From NCBI GenBank assembly GCA_027943335.1, contig BSBK01005649.1, positions 1,072,001 through 1,136,000 of the forward strand: a stretch of DNA of 64,000 bases, written 5' to 3'. The stretch's first letter is position 1; each line of letters begins with the position of its first letter. A program made the translations under genes and the position numbers. This document shows positions 24,139 to 34,769 of the stretch, piece by piece. A model generated the notes under the pieces. It did no database searches, had not been told where the DNA came from, and saw only the letters and a list, made by a program, of their open reading frames with translations. Source of the stretch: Chamaecyparis obtusa (taxonomy: Eukaryota > Streptophyta > Pinopsida > Cupressales > Cupressaceae).

Positions 24139-25560
24139 TGTAGACACCTAAAAATCTTTTAGAAAATAAAGTATTTTTATTTTCTGAAAAATCCCTGATG
24201 ACATCATCATTTATTAATTAATTAATTATTTAATTAATTAATTTATTTTTATGTCATTAAATCCCTTTTTCTTAATTAAAAATATTTAATTAAGAAATCC
24301 CTCCCAAAAATGTTTAAATCTTATTTAAACATTAATCCCCTATTTATTAATTATTTTAATTAATAAATTGACCAAAAATCCCCCAAAAAAATAATTAATT
24401 TATTTTTTGACCAAAACTTGGCCAATTTTCTTAAGACCACTAACCTCTTCCAAAATCTTCTAATCCCTTCTTAATTTCGATTAAAAGGCTAATCCCATCT
24501 TTTCTAACCCTAATCTCAACTCAAAATATTTAATTAAGATTAAATATTTAATTTTCATATTTATTGAAAATATTTCAATAAATTTTCCCAAACTTAAGCT
24601 TTTGGAATGAATAAACTTTTATTCCATAAAACCTAAGAAAACTCTAGACTCTTCTAGAAACTTCTCAACCCAACCTCTTCACCCATCCTAATCCTAATCC
24701 CCTTTCTAATCTTGTCACATTCCATTAGCAAAAGGTTTACCAAAACTTATGCTAACCTCCTCTTAGTCATCCTCCTTAGTCAACAAAGATGGCCACCTCT
24801 TGGCCACCTCTTGCAAATGCATTTAAAGATGCATTTAAGCCTTCCTTATCTTTTTTACATGCATTCATTATGCATTTAAGACCTTCTTATCCCTTCCTTG
24901 CCACCTCTTGGCCTTGGGCACATTTACCAAATTGTGCACATGCCCTCAAACTTTCAACTCAATCCTCCCTTGACACTTGTCCTTGACTCAACCCTAACCT
25001 AAGCCCTAACTCTGACTCATCCTTTTTAACCAAGCCCTTCCCTTTTCCTATAAATACCCTCACTTCCTAAGGCAAATCATCTTTCAACTCTCAAACTCAA
25101 TAGCAAAGTTATAATGCCATTTTCATTCTAGCATAAGCATAAACTCATCATTTTAGATCATTTTCAAACTTAAATCACATTTAAATTAGCTTAATTGGAT
25201 TAACATAGATTCATTTCTTGTTTAATCAATCTTAGTTCATCTTTTAGCTTTGCATATTTGTGTGTTCTTGAGGCTTTTGAGGCAAAATAGGTTCCTCATA
25301 CCTATTTTGTGTCATTTTGGGTCTTCTTGATCCTCAAATCATCCTATTTGCATGCTCCAAGTGCTTGAGTTTGCACACCCACATCCATTTATATCCAAGC
25401 ATATCAAACGGTGCATGGGCGCATCCATTTTAGGCTTAAACTGAGGTGGCTTTGATTTTAGTTTGTTTACCATTAAATTTGATTTGATAATATGCTATGA
25501 CGTTTGTTTGTCTTTGGCCTTCAAAACAGGTTTAGGTGCACGCTCAAATCCTAGTCTACA
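24139..25560 (+). repeat. 3' LTR of element A
   Basis: 1422 bp with TG...CA ends and a TATA box at 25049-25056. It lacks the 12-bp duplication seen in the 5' copy and is followed by the TSD GGTGG at 25561-25565. Confidence 0.97.
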
Positions 25561-25565
25561 GGTGG

Positions 25566-25840
25566 CAAACAAATGCGTCATTGCGGTGCATGAATGCGCA
25601 GCAACTTGCAATGTTTGCGTAGAAAATCCAAACTTCTGCGCATTCGTTTAGGGCAGCTATGCATGCATGTTATAGGAAATGTTTTGCTGCGCAAATGTAA
25701 ATTAAAAGTGCGCATAGGTTCTTGCTGTGCATTTGTTGTGAATTGTTGTGCATATGTCAAATAAATCAGTGCATGTATGAAAAATTGTGCAAATGGTAAA
25801 GGATACTGCGCATGCATTTTTCTGTGCTACGCATTTGTTT
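25566..25840. repeat. Dispersed TGCGCA-type motif array, 3' region of element B
   Basis: Many copies of ATGCGCA, TGCGTA, TGTGCA and similar hexamers spaced about 15-40 bp in otherwise AT-rich DNA. The same motif is dense in the leader of element B (37990-38320 and 39240-39530). In this position it falls in the proposed intron of the antisense PMD gene. Confidence 0.6.
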
Positions 25841-26139
25841 TATGGATAGAATTTGGTCAAATTAGAAAGTCAATTAGGTCAAACTAGATGTCAATAAGCC
25901 AATTTGATTTGTCGGCGATTAAATTTGATTGATTTGGTCAAGATAGGCAACATTGTAGCATGGTTGCTAGTTAACCAATCTTGATGCTAGATTATTGATA
26001 AAATCATTTGTTTAAAACACGTGAAAAAACATGTTTGTAGTTGATATAATAGGATAGATAGATGTTGTAGATAAGTTTATCAAAATCTTGATAGCTTGAT
26101 TTTGTTTGATGTGGATAGGAGGATATAACTGATATTCTG

Positions 26140-27294
26140 ATGTCACAGGAGAGATATCCCATCACACAAAATCTGAGATCGGTGCTGTCAGAGACTGACA
26201 GACTGCTGATTGGTGCATCCGGCTTGTATCATGTTATTTACACACCTGAGATTAGGGAAAACCAGAGTATGATGATGGCATTGGTAGAGCGGTGGCACTC
26301 GGAGATGAGTACCTTCCATCTTTCGATAGGGGAGATGATAGTCACACTAGAGGATATATATCACATCCTCTGACTACCTATCACCGGGGAGTTAGTACAT
26401 TATGATCGACATGGTGAAGTGACGGAGTGCAGAGCCATTTTCAGAGATGATGACATTGATGAGGAGGAGATTAGTTGGGAGGACATGGTGGACCTGTATG
26501 AGCCTCTACCAGTAGTACTAACATGAGCGATTGGGGTTTTTGTATGCCCTAATCGGAGATCACACAGATTTGTAGTTGGATGGGGCCGCACTCTACAATG
26601 GATGTTGGATGGGACCCGTTTTGCTTGGGGTGTTTGTTTATTAGCACATTTATATCATGATCTTCATCAAGTGGTGTACCATAGGAGTGCATCATTATTA
26701 GTAGGTGTCACACTACTCCATGTTTGGGCATGGGAGCATATTGCTATGACACGACCAGTGGCTATTAGATTTTGCAGTGCAGGACAGTCATATATCCATT
26801 TATATTCATCAGTTTTGTCTCAGGCAAAATTGGGTCATTTAGAGTTTTGGCGATACACCTTTGATACACTGGATACAGTGACATGGAGGCTGTACCTAGG
26901 ATGTGAGCCCTGGGATGATGAGTGATAGCTGGGATTTTTCTTTGAGTCATGATGGCTTATAGGGCAGACGCCCTTCATTCTAGAGAGACAGTTGGTCAGC
27001 TGGGTTCTACACCAGTTTGGTAGGATCCAGGGCATGCCTTAGGGTGTTATGGAGTTCACTAGGACTCATCAAGAGAGATAGGATTAGGAGCCTATGGCGT
27101 CCTTTGATGTTGCGAGACAGGAGTTTTTGGACATGCCATTCCAAGCATGGACTATGAGACAGGGTGTTGTAGACCCTAAGATGACTGCTGATCTGGAGCA
27201 GTTCCTTAGAGACTTTCCAGTTCCACAATTGACTGATCTAATAGCTAGGCCACCAGAGAGGGATCTAGTAGATAGACACCATGGGAGACATTGA
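26140..27294 (+). pseudogene. Plant mobile domain (PMD) gene, antisense in element B, broken
   Basis: The plus-strand frame shows the order expected of a plant mobile domain protein. An N-terminal block includes VERWHSEMSTFHLSIGEM (about 26285-26340), like the family's 'WxxExxTFHLxxGE', and is followed by ITLEDIYHIL-type residues and LPITGE. A middle block has FAWGVCLLAHLYHDL (about 26620-26665) and LLHVWAWEH. A C-terminal block has VLHQFGRIQGMP (about 27004-27040). All blocks are in one frame with no indel, interrupted by about eight or nine stops such as TGA at 26371, 26523 and 26923. PMD proteins act in plant gene silencing or development, and the domain is also found inside transposons. 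Here it lies antisense to element B, between pol and the 3' LTR. The exon start near 26148 is inferred from an acceptor-like CACAG. Confidence 0.75.
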
Positions 27295-28170
27295 GGGTGA
27301 GATAGGCGAGGATGAGGGAGAGGAGACGATGGTGATGGAGATGGAGGAGATGGAGGAGATGGAGGGAGAGGGGATAGAGCTGGTCCATGGATGAGAGGAG
27401 GCGGTGTGAGGTAGAGGACAGAGACAGCCTTTGGCACAGCCAGCACAGCCAGCTATAGGAGCTCCACTACAGGTACCAATGGCTCAGGTACAAATACCAG
27501 CTACCCTAGTACAGGGACCAGCTATATAGGCATAGGATGAGGCAAATGTTCTATTAGCTCAGGGTGGAGTAGTACAGGGTGGATAGATCCTTGATGATGG
27601 ACTAGATGGACAGGATGTACCTATGGTGGATGTGGATGCTCAGGAGGAGCCAGTAGAGATGGACATCGGGGGACAGGATCCCTATTTACAGAGAGATGTT
27701 GTGGAGGAGGAGGATCCTGATATTGACTCATTGCTAGTCTGACTAGCAGTGAAACAGGTGCAGCAGACTGTGTTCCTTGTCTGGAGAGGTAGATTGAGAG
27801 GCTAGAGAGCTAGATGGAACTACTGAGGCATGAGTAGGATGCATCTATTGAGAGACTCAGGGAGGTAGAGATGTTATTAGATGAGCTATAGTTCATAGAG
27901 GATTTGGGTCCCCATGGAGATAGTTTGAGAGCCATGATACATGCCAGGAAGGAGATATCCTACTGGTGAGAGGCTTACAAACAGGCGGTCCCGAGGGATC
28001 AGTGGATTGGGAGCTATAGAGAGAGCTCAGTGGCTATTAGGACTGTAGTTCATGATAGAGGCACCAGTTGGTAGTGGAGGTGTTTCATCACACCCTCTGA
28101 GAGCACCAAGTGGTTCAGCAACACGGGGCCTTATTGCATCTCATAGATAGCGACAAACAGAGTCTAGAGG
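27295..28170 (+). other. Purine-rich continuation downstream of the PMD gene
   Basis: GA-rich sequence (27300-27375 is nearly all G, A and T in GGAGATGGAGGAG-like repeats) that would encode an acidic E/G/M-rich tail in the PMD frame. A less ordered region with charged residues follows. Several stops occur. It is probably the decayed C-terminal tail of the PMD gene, but no domain is recognisable. Confidence 0.4.
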
Positions 28171-30235
28171 TAGTGGCTCATAGATCATAGAGATCATTGT
28201 ATACACTGTTGTATCATGTTATCATTGTATCATTATATTTTTGACTTGATAGACACTGACTTTGGACACATTGTTATATTTCTTTATATCATTGGACATT
28301 TGGACAGCCTTATGGGTTTTTATGGACTCTATATGATTGGACTCTATATGATGGGCTATATATTTACAGTGATGCAGTTCTATCATGATTTGCTTTGATA
28401 TTTTATATACATGTGTGTACTGACATATGCAGGATATGATGTTTTACTTTGATATGCATAGAATGTATGTTCTAGAATGCAAAATGCTTTATATTCTATT
28501 TGATATTATTAATGCTTAATGATCTATCATATGATATTGGTATAAATGCATGTCTTAAATAAGTTTTCTCGTGTATAATGCTATGTGATGTTTAATGTAA
28601 TGATGTAATGAACAATGTGGATAAGGGATAATGAATGGATAATGAATAAAAGATATAAATGAAGGACAATAAATGCATGATATAAATGATGATGTAAAAT
28701 GAATGATAATAAATGATGATGTAAAATGCATATAATGGATAATAAATTATGATGTAAAATGCATATAATGCATATAATGGATAATAAATGATGATGTTCA
28801 TTCAAATGACTAAAAGATAACAATTGATATCATAATGAAAAGATAATGAAATGTTATGGAATGTACGCATGTGAAACATGCATGTAAGATAAATGGATAA
28901 TATACAAATGAACACACCTAATGAAGATAACATATGACCTAAATAAATTGATTAAATGTTTGTGAGATGCGAGATAAAAACTCAATGTTTTTGTTGTCCA
29001 AATGTCCTCAACTTAAATAACAATGTATCTGACACAAGAAGAATGGACTAGGAGCATAAATAACCTAATAAGAAAGGTAACCTACAAATCCCTATAAAAG
29101 GAGCACTGATATGCAAGTCGTGAACTGTTTAAATGAAATGCAATATGAAATTATTATATCTCCACAACTTCATGGAACATCTTAGAACTTCATAATAACT
29201 GGAATTTGATTTTCATCATTGAGCTCTTTATGTTGCAAGGAAATGCAAGCATCATGGTATAATTAAACCAAGATTGCCTGAGCACTTCTTGCATGGAGTT
29301 TAATGTAGCAAACTTGACAAGCATCTAGGTATAATTGAACCGAGATGACCTGAGCTTCATTTGCATAACAGACAAGGAATATTCCCCCCTCCATCGGGGA
29401 ACAAATATTTGGAGTTGAGGTATGTACTGGCGTATCACTACTAATAGCATTTGTAAAACAACATGATTTATATGTTGTCAATACTATTAAATTGATGAAG
29501 GCACTTATGCACAGACACCCCAATTATTTGTTCCTTTGATTTCATTAGAAAATATCCCACAAACAACAATCAAAGAAAATACCATGCCCCATCCCAGCTA
29601 TCCTAATCAATGACATATGGGAGTTTCAAACTCATGTCAAAGATATCACGGAATAGCATAGGAAACATGATAATAATGAAATCTAGATATGAATGCATAA
29701 TCTACAATAAACCATTCTAACATGCCTGCCATGAATATACATTTCTTTTGCCAAAAGATAGTGTAAGGTATAGTGATTAGTTTAATTGATGATGTATAGT
29801 CAAGAATCAATAGATAAACAACCATGTTTTGAAGGATAGATCATAGATCATGATTCATCATAAAGATATCATTGTGAAAGAACGTTTGATTGTGTTTGCT
29901 TTGTCTGGTGAAAATACTCCATTATGTCCTCTAAGAGTCATGACTATCATAGATCCACTTCCTGAACTAGGTCAAGGACATGCCCCCAGCTAGGTGATGG
30001 ACTAACTTATTATGGATAAAGAAGGACACAACAAGACTAGGATGAAAACCATGACAAATGATCAAGCTATGATGGGGTTTTATTATGGGTATATACAATG
30101 GATGGTGTATGAACTAGCCATTTTATTATGATATATACATGGTGGGAATGGGGACTGACTAGTCATTTTATTATGGATATATACAATGAACGGACAAACT
30201 CGAAGATTCCTAATAGATAAAGGAGCTCACTTGAT
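28171..30235. other. AT-rich 3' region of element B, no gene
   Basis: Low-complexity DNA. At 28600-28810 there are degenerate tandem units around 'aatgatgatgtaaaatg' and 'catataatggataat'. Near 30080-30190 there are direct repeats containing 'attttattatg(g)atatata'. No reading frame here has recognisable content. Confidence 0.6.
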
Positions 30236-30271
30236 ACACATGGTGCCTGTTTCCAGGTTTTCACCACATGC
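30236..30271 (-). other. A-bulge hairpin B1 (after pol of element B)
   Basis: Read on the minus strand: outer arms GCATGTGGTG (30271-30262) and CACCATGTGT (30245-30236) form 10 pairs including three G-U. AAAA bulge at 30261-30258, inner stem CCTG with CAGG, loop GAAA. It begins 97 bp after the pol stop, the same relative place as A3 in element A. Confidence 0.75.
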
Positions 30272-33200
30272 TTTTATTGCAATTTTCTTTTGATTTTTTA
30301 ATTTTTTTGAATTTTTAAAATGTTTTTGTATTTACAACTATATATACATAGCCCTTGCATTGGGATTTCAAGGATAGAACTTCTTGAGGTGTATACTGTT
30401 AAGAGGTTCATCCAAAGGATCTCCCTCAGGCGTGGACAATTGATAAGCCCCAGAACCATAAATTGTTGTAACTACAAAAGGACCTAACCAATTGGGTTTG
30501 AACTTGCTCTTCTTCTCATGATGCAGTTGATTCTTTGGATTTTCTTGAAGGACTAAGTCACCCAGCTAAAAGTCTCTGATCTTTACCTTGCTGTTATACT
30601 AACAAGATATACGCTGCTGATAAACTTTCAAATGATCATAAGCTCTCTAACGACATTCATCCAACAACTCTAGTTCAGTCAACCATGAAATTCTATAGTC
30701 TTCATCAAGAATCAAATATTTGAGAGTGACACGAAGTGAAGGCAACTCGACCTCAAGGGGTAGGACTGCTTCAGATCCATAGACAAGGGAATATGGGGTG
30801 GCTCCAGTAGGAGTACGGATGAAGGTGTGGTAAGCCCATAAGGTTGGATTCAGTTAGATATGCCAGTCACAGCTAGCGTCATTGACAGTCTTTTGTAGGA
30901 TTTTAATAATAGTTTTATTTGATGCCTCAGCTTGGCCATTTCCTTGGGGATAGTATATGGTGGAATAGTTATAGGTGATATGGAATTTTGCACACAGTTC
31001 ATCCATGTCCTGATTTTGAAACTGTTTCCCATGATCATTAATGAGATACATAGGTATACCATATCTACAAATGATATAATTTAGGATAAACATGGATATT
31101 TGTTTCCCTGTGGTGGTAATCAATCGAACGGCCTCAATCCATTTAGTAAAATACTCTGTTGTAGTGAGAATCCATTTGTGGCCATTGGAAGATGGATGGT
31201 TGATAGCGCCCATGAGGTCGAGTCCCCACCGACTGAATGGCAAGGTAGTTGTAAAAGGATGTAACTCTTGTGCTCGAGCATGAATAAGGTTTCCATGTAT
31301 CTGACATTTCTTGCATGCCCTAGCAAAATGAAAGGAATCTGTTTCCATGGTAGGCCAATAATAACCCATACGCATGAGTTTCTTAGCCAAAGAAGGACCA
31401 CTTGAATGTGTCCCACAAATACCCTCATGTACATCTTGCAAGGCAGTTTGAGCTTCATAATGTTTGAGACATCGTAGGAGAGTACCGTCAAGACCTCGCC
31501 GATAAAGGGTATCGAATATTAGGACATAGTGGGAGGCTTGGCGGAGAAAAGTTCATTTTTAATTTTGGGATAGGTCAGGGGGTAGGATGTCATTTTTCAG
31601 ATAAGAATAGATTTTTCCATAAATTAGGGAGTCATGTCCAATTAGATGACATATAATACTCGTATCAGGATCATCATATGTAGGACAAGTCAGGGATTCC
31701 ACCAAGAACTCAAAATGAACCTTGGTATCTTCTGTATCAAACAAAGAAGCAATCGTTGCCATTGCATCAGTAGCCTTATTATCATGCTGAGGAATTTGCT
31801 CAAAAGTGATGACTGAGAAATATTGTTTGAAGTCATCAACCATACATTTATATGGTAATAACTTATCATCTTTAGTCTGATAATCATCATTAACCTAATT
31901 TATAATCAACTGAGAATCCCCATAGACATTTATTTCAATTACTTTCCATTGTAAAGCCATCTTTAACCCAATAAACAAAGCTTCATATTTTGCTACATTA
32001 TTGGTGCAAGGAAAGAGCAGCTTGTAAGATTTCAAAATTGTGTATCCTTGTGGCGTGACAAAGAGAATACCAGCTCCTAAACCCTGTTGAGTATACGATC
32101 CATCAAAATATAGTTGCCATGTTTGTGTAGATAAAGCTAAGATGTGTGCATCAGGAAACTCTATGTGTATAGGTTGGTCATTTGTTAATGGAGCATCTGC
32201 TAGCTAATCTACTATCACTTGACCTTTGATAGCCTTCCTGTCTACATATTCAATATCAAATTCACTAAGTAGCATGAACCACTTAGCCAATCTGCCTGTC
32301 AATGTTGTCTTGCTTAATAGATACTTTAAAGGATCAATCTTTGCGATGAGCTGGATTGAATGTGACAACATGTAATGTTGCCACTTCTATGAAGCAAAAA
32401 CAACAACTAGACATGCTCTTTCTATAGGAGAATAGTTTAGCTCATATCCCACTAGAGTGCAATTGATATAGTAGATGGCTTTTTCTTTTCCTTCATGATC
32501 TTGCTGAGCTAGAAGAGCACCTAGTGAAACTGTCATAGTTGAAATGTAGAGCAAGAGTGGCTTGCCCGGAATTGGTGACATCAAAGTTGGAGGATTCGCC
32601 AGATATTGCTTGATTTTATCGAAAGCTTCTTCACACTTATCATCCCATTGGAATAAGATATTTTTATGCAACAAATGTTGAAAGGGATGACTTCGATCTG
32701 CTAGTTGAGAAACAAATCTTCAGATGGATTGGAGACGTCCCTGTAAAGATCTTAACTGACTGATGTTAGTGGGGGAAGCCATCTCCATTATTGCTTTAAC
32801 TTTTTATGGATCTACTTTGATTCCTTTGGCTGAGACAATGTACCCTAATAGTTTACCAGATGTGACTTTGAATGCACATTTCTTTGGATTGAGTTGAATC
32901 TGATACTTTTACATTCGGGTGAATATTCTATCCATCACTCTCAAATGACCAACTCTATCTTTGGATTTTGCTAAAATGTCGTCAACATAATCTTCCATAA
33001 TGGTATGCATCATATCATGAAAGATTGTGGTCATTGCTCTTTGGTAAGTTGCTCTAGCATTTTTGAGGCCAAATGGCATCACATTCCAGTAGTATGTACC
33101 CCATGGACAAGTAAAAGCAATCTTTTCCTAGTCTTCCAGCGCAATCTCGATTTGGTTATAGCCAGAAAATCCATCCATTAATGATAACATCTCATGCCCA

Positions 33201-33709
33201 ACTGTCAAATCAATAATGATGTCAATATTTGGCAGAGGAAAGTCATCTTTTGGACAAGCTTTATTAAGATCTCAAAAATCAATACAAATCCGGATAGACT
33301 TGTCTGGTTTTGAGACGGGGACAATATTTGAAATCCACTCAGCATAATCAATAGCACAAATGAATCCAACATCTAAGAGCTTCTTCAATTCTGCTTTAAC
33401 CATTAGTGCAATGTGCGGGTGCATCTTGCAGAGCTTCTACTTAACTGGTTTTACACTTGATTTGATAGATAAATGATGCATAATGAGATTGGGGTCCAAG
33501 CCATGCATATCAACATAAGACCAAGCAAAATTGATTTGCCTCTCTCTGAATTTTTTTGCAAAAGCTTCTTTCTCTGATTCTGTCAAGGATGTTGCTACTT
33601 TGAGGATGCATGGAGACTCTTCTGTTCCAATGTTAAGAGGTACTGTTTGTTCTATAAGAATAGCAGATTGCTCCCGATACAAATAATTGGGAAGAGTGTC
33701 AATCCTTCC

Positions 33710-33750
33710 ATCATCAGACACCTCAGAGAGGTTTTCACCATCAGATGCAT
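33710..33750 (-). other. A-bulge hairpin B2 (before RT of element B)
   Basis: On the minus strand GGTG-AAAA is followed by inner stem CCTC with GAGG around loop TCT (33731-33721). The outer stem is weaker: three G-U pairs and one G-C, then CATC with GATG after an internal loop. Its bulge lies 63 bp from that of B3. Confidence 0.5.
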
Positions 33751-33771
33751 CATTTCTTTTTACTATTTTTG

Positions 33772-33810
33772 GATCTAATACTGCCACTGAGTGGTTTTCA
33801 CCATTAGATC
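33772..33810 (-). other. A-bulge hairpin B3 (before RT of element B)
   Basis: On the minus strand, outer arms GATCTAATGGTG (33810-33799) and CAGTATTAGATC (33783-33772) pair at 11 of 12 positions, one of them G-U. AAAA bulge at 33798-33795, inner stem CCAC with GTGG, loop TCA. Confidence 0.8.
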
Positions 33811-34769
33811 TGTTGATTATTTTTATATTTTTATGACTGAAAGGATTGGCACTCTCCAAAGTAGGCCATGTCATTGAGTTCTATCAAAAATCCTAACTTG
33901 TGATCTCCTGGTGGTAAATGATCCCTGATTCCAAGATAGTCAATGATTGCATCATCATTATGGAAGACATCAAGTTCTGGATGATTGGGAGAATCCCAAT
34001 CGGTAAGCTTGGGATGTACAAGGGGCATTGGATCATTCAGGTCAGTTTCAAAGGCAAAGATGGTATTGATGGAAAATTTGTCAAGGTTTATGATGGTATC
34101 AGCGAGGTCTATTTCCATACTCTCATCTAATTCATCTATCGCAAGATAAAGGTCACTTTCCTCACAATTAAAAAAAGTAGTATCATGTGGGACCAATCTT
34201 AGTGAGTTAGTCTTTGAACTCTCTCCCTCATGGTAATTGTTACTATGGTGATGGACAACATCAACTCCTATCTCTTCAGTACAATCAAATAGTGAATCCC
34301 ATTCATAATCATTTGAGTCAGAATCATCATCATCCCCAAGTCTATCAATAATTCTTTGTGTTATCCTTTGTTTCTCTGGATCTACATACATACCATTCTT
34401 TCTGAATTGTAAGGCAGGAGCATTAGATATCTCATAAAAAGGTGTGATCTTTGCTTTTCCTTTTGGTTCTATTGGTCCTTCTCCTTTATACCCTAATCCT
34501 GTAGTGTCTCTTTGATAGTTTGGATTTTGCAAAATTGGTTTGATAACACCTTCTCTTTGTAACCCTATAGGTCCAACACCTTGGTATCCCATCTTTTGTA
34601 ACAAAGTATACCCTTTACCATAGACATCAGGTGATATATATTCATGTTTGATATCCTCTTCATTCTTCTGTGACTTAAGCAAATGATTAGCATTACGCTC
34701 AGCTGCCTCTTTGGATATTGTGCCCCCACTTATAAATGTGTCATAAACAAGTGTTGAAGGGGGTTCTGA

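Larger units (their letters stand above)
10463..25560 (+). mobile_element. Tat-like Ty3/gypsy element A, complete with TSD
   Basis: A full-length 15.1-kb element flanked by perfect TSDs GGTGG (10458-10462 and 25561-25565). LTRs are 1434 and 1422 bp, beginning TGTAGACACC and ending CTAGTCTACA. Order: LTR, primer site, 2.5-kb leader, gag, protease, spacer, RT, RNase H, second RNase H-like domain, integrase, 1.5-kb 3' region with two hairpins, polypurine tract, LTR. By eye the LTRs differ by about 12 substitutions, nearly all transitions, and one 12-bp indel (about 0.8%). It is therefore the youngest datable insertion here. Five in-frame stops and one frameshift break its polyprotein. Confidence 0.95.
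30368..34769 (-). pseudogene. pol region of element B (spacer, RT, RNase H, second RNase H, integrase), broken
   Basis: Minus strand. A G-patch-like spacer (KMGYQGVGPIGLQREG, then GLGYKGEG) lies at about 34480-34610. RT spans about 32700-33480 with YVDD at 32978-32989. The first RNase H is at about 32200-32690 (NCTLVGYELNYSPIERA), the second RNase H-like domain at about 31700-32150, and integrase at about 30600-31500 with the H-H-C-C finger, GLDLMG, NDHGKQF and GNGQAEA all visible. The GPY/F-type tail ends IHLKKFYP with the stop at 30368-30370. More than ten stops and at least one frameshift (near 33850) separate the open pieces at 33831-34682, 33437-33874, 32387-32674, 31559-31843 and 30854-31441. 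It is older and more decayed than element A. Confidence 0.9.

Noticed and set aside
10463..25560. Element A as currently active and self-sufficient
   Set aside because: Five in-frame stops and one frameshift interrupt gag and pol, although cis signals and catalytic residues look intact.
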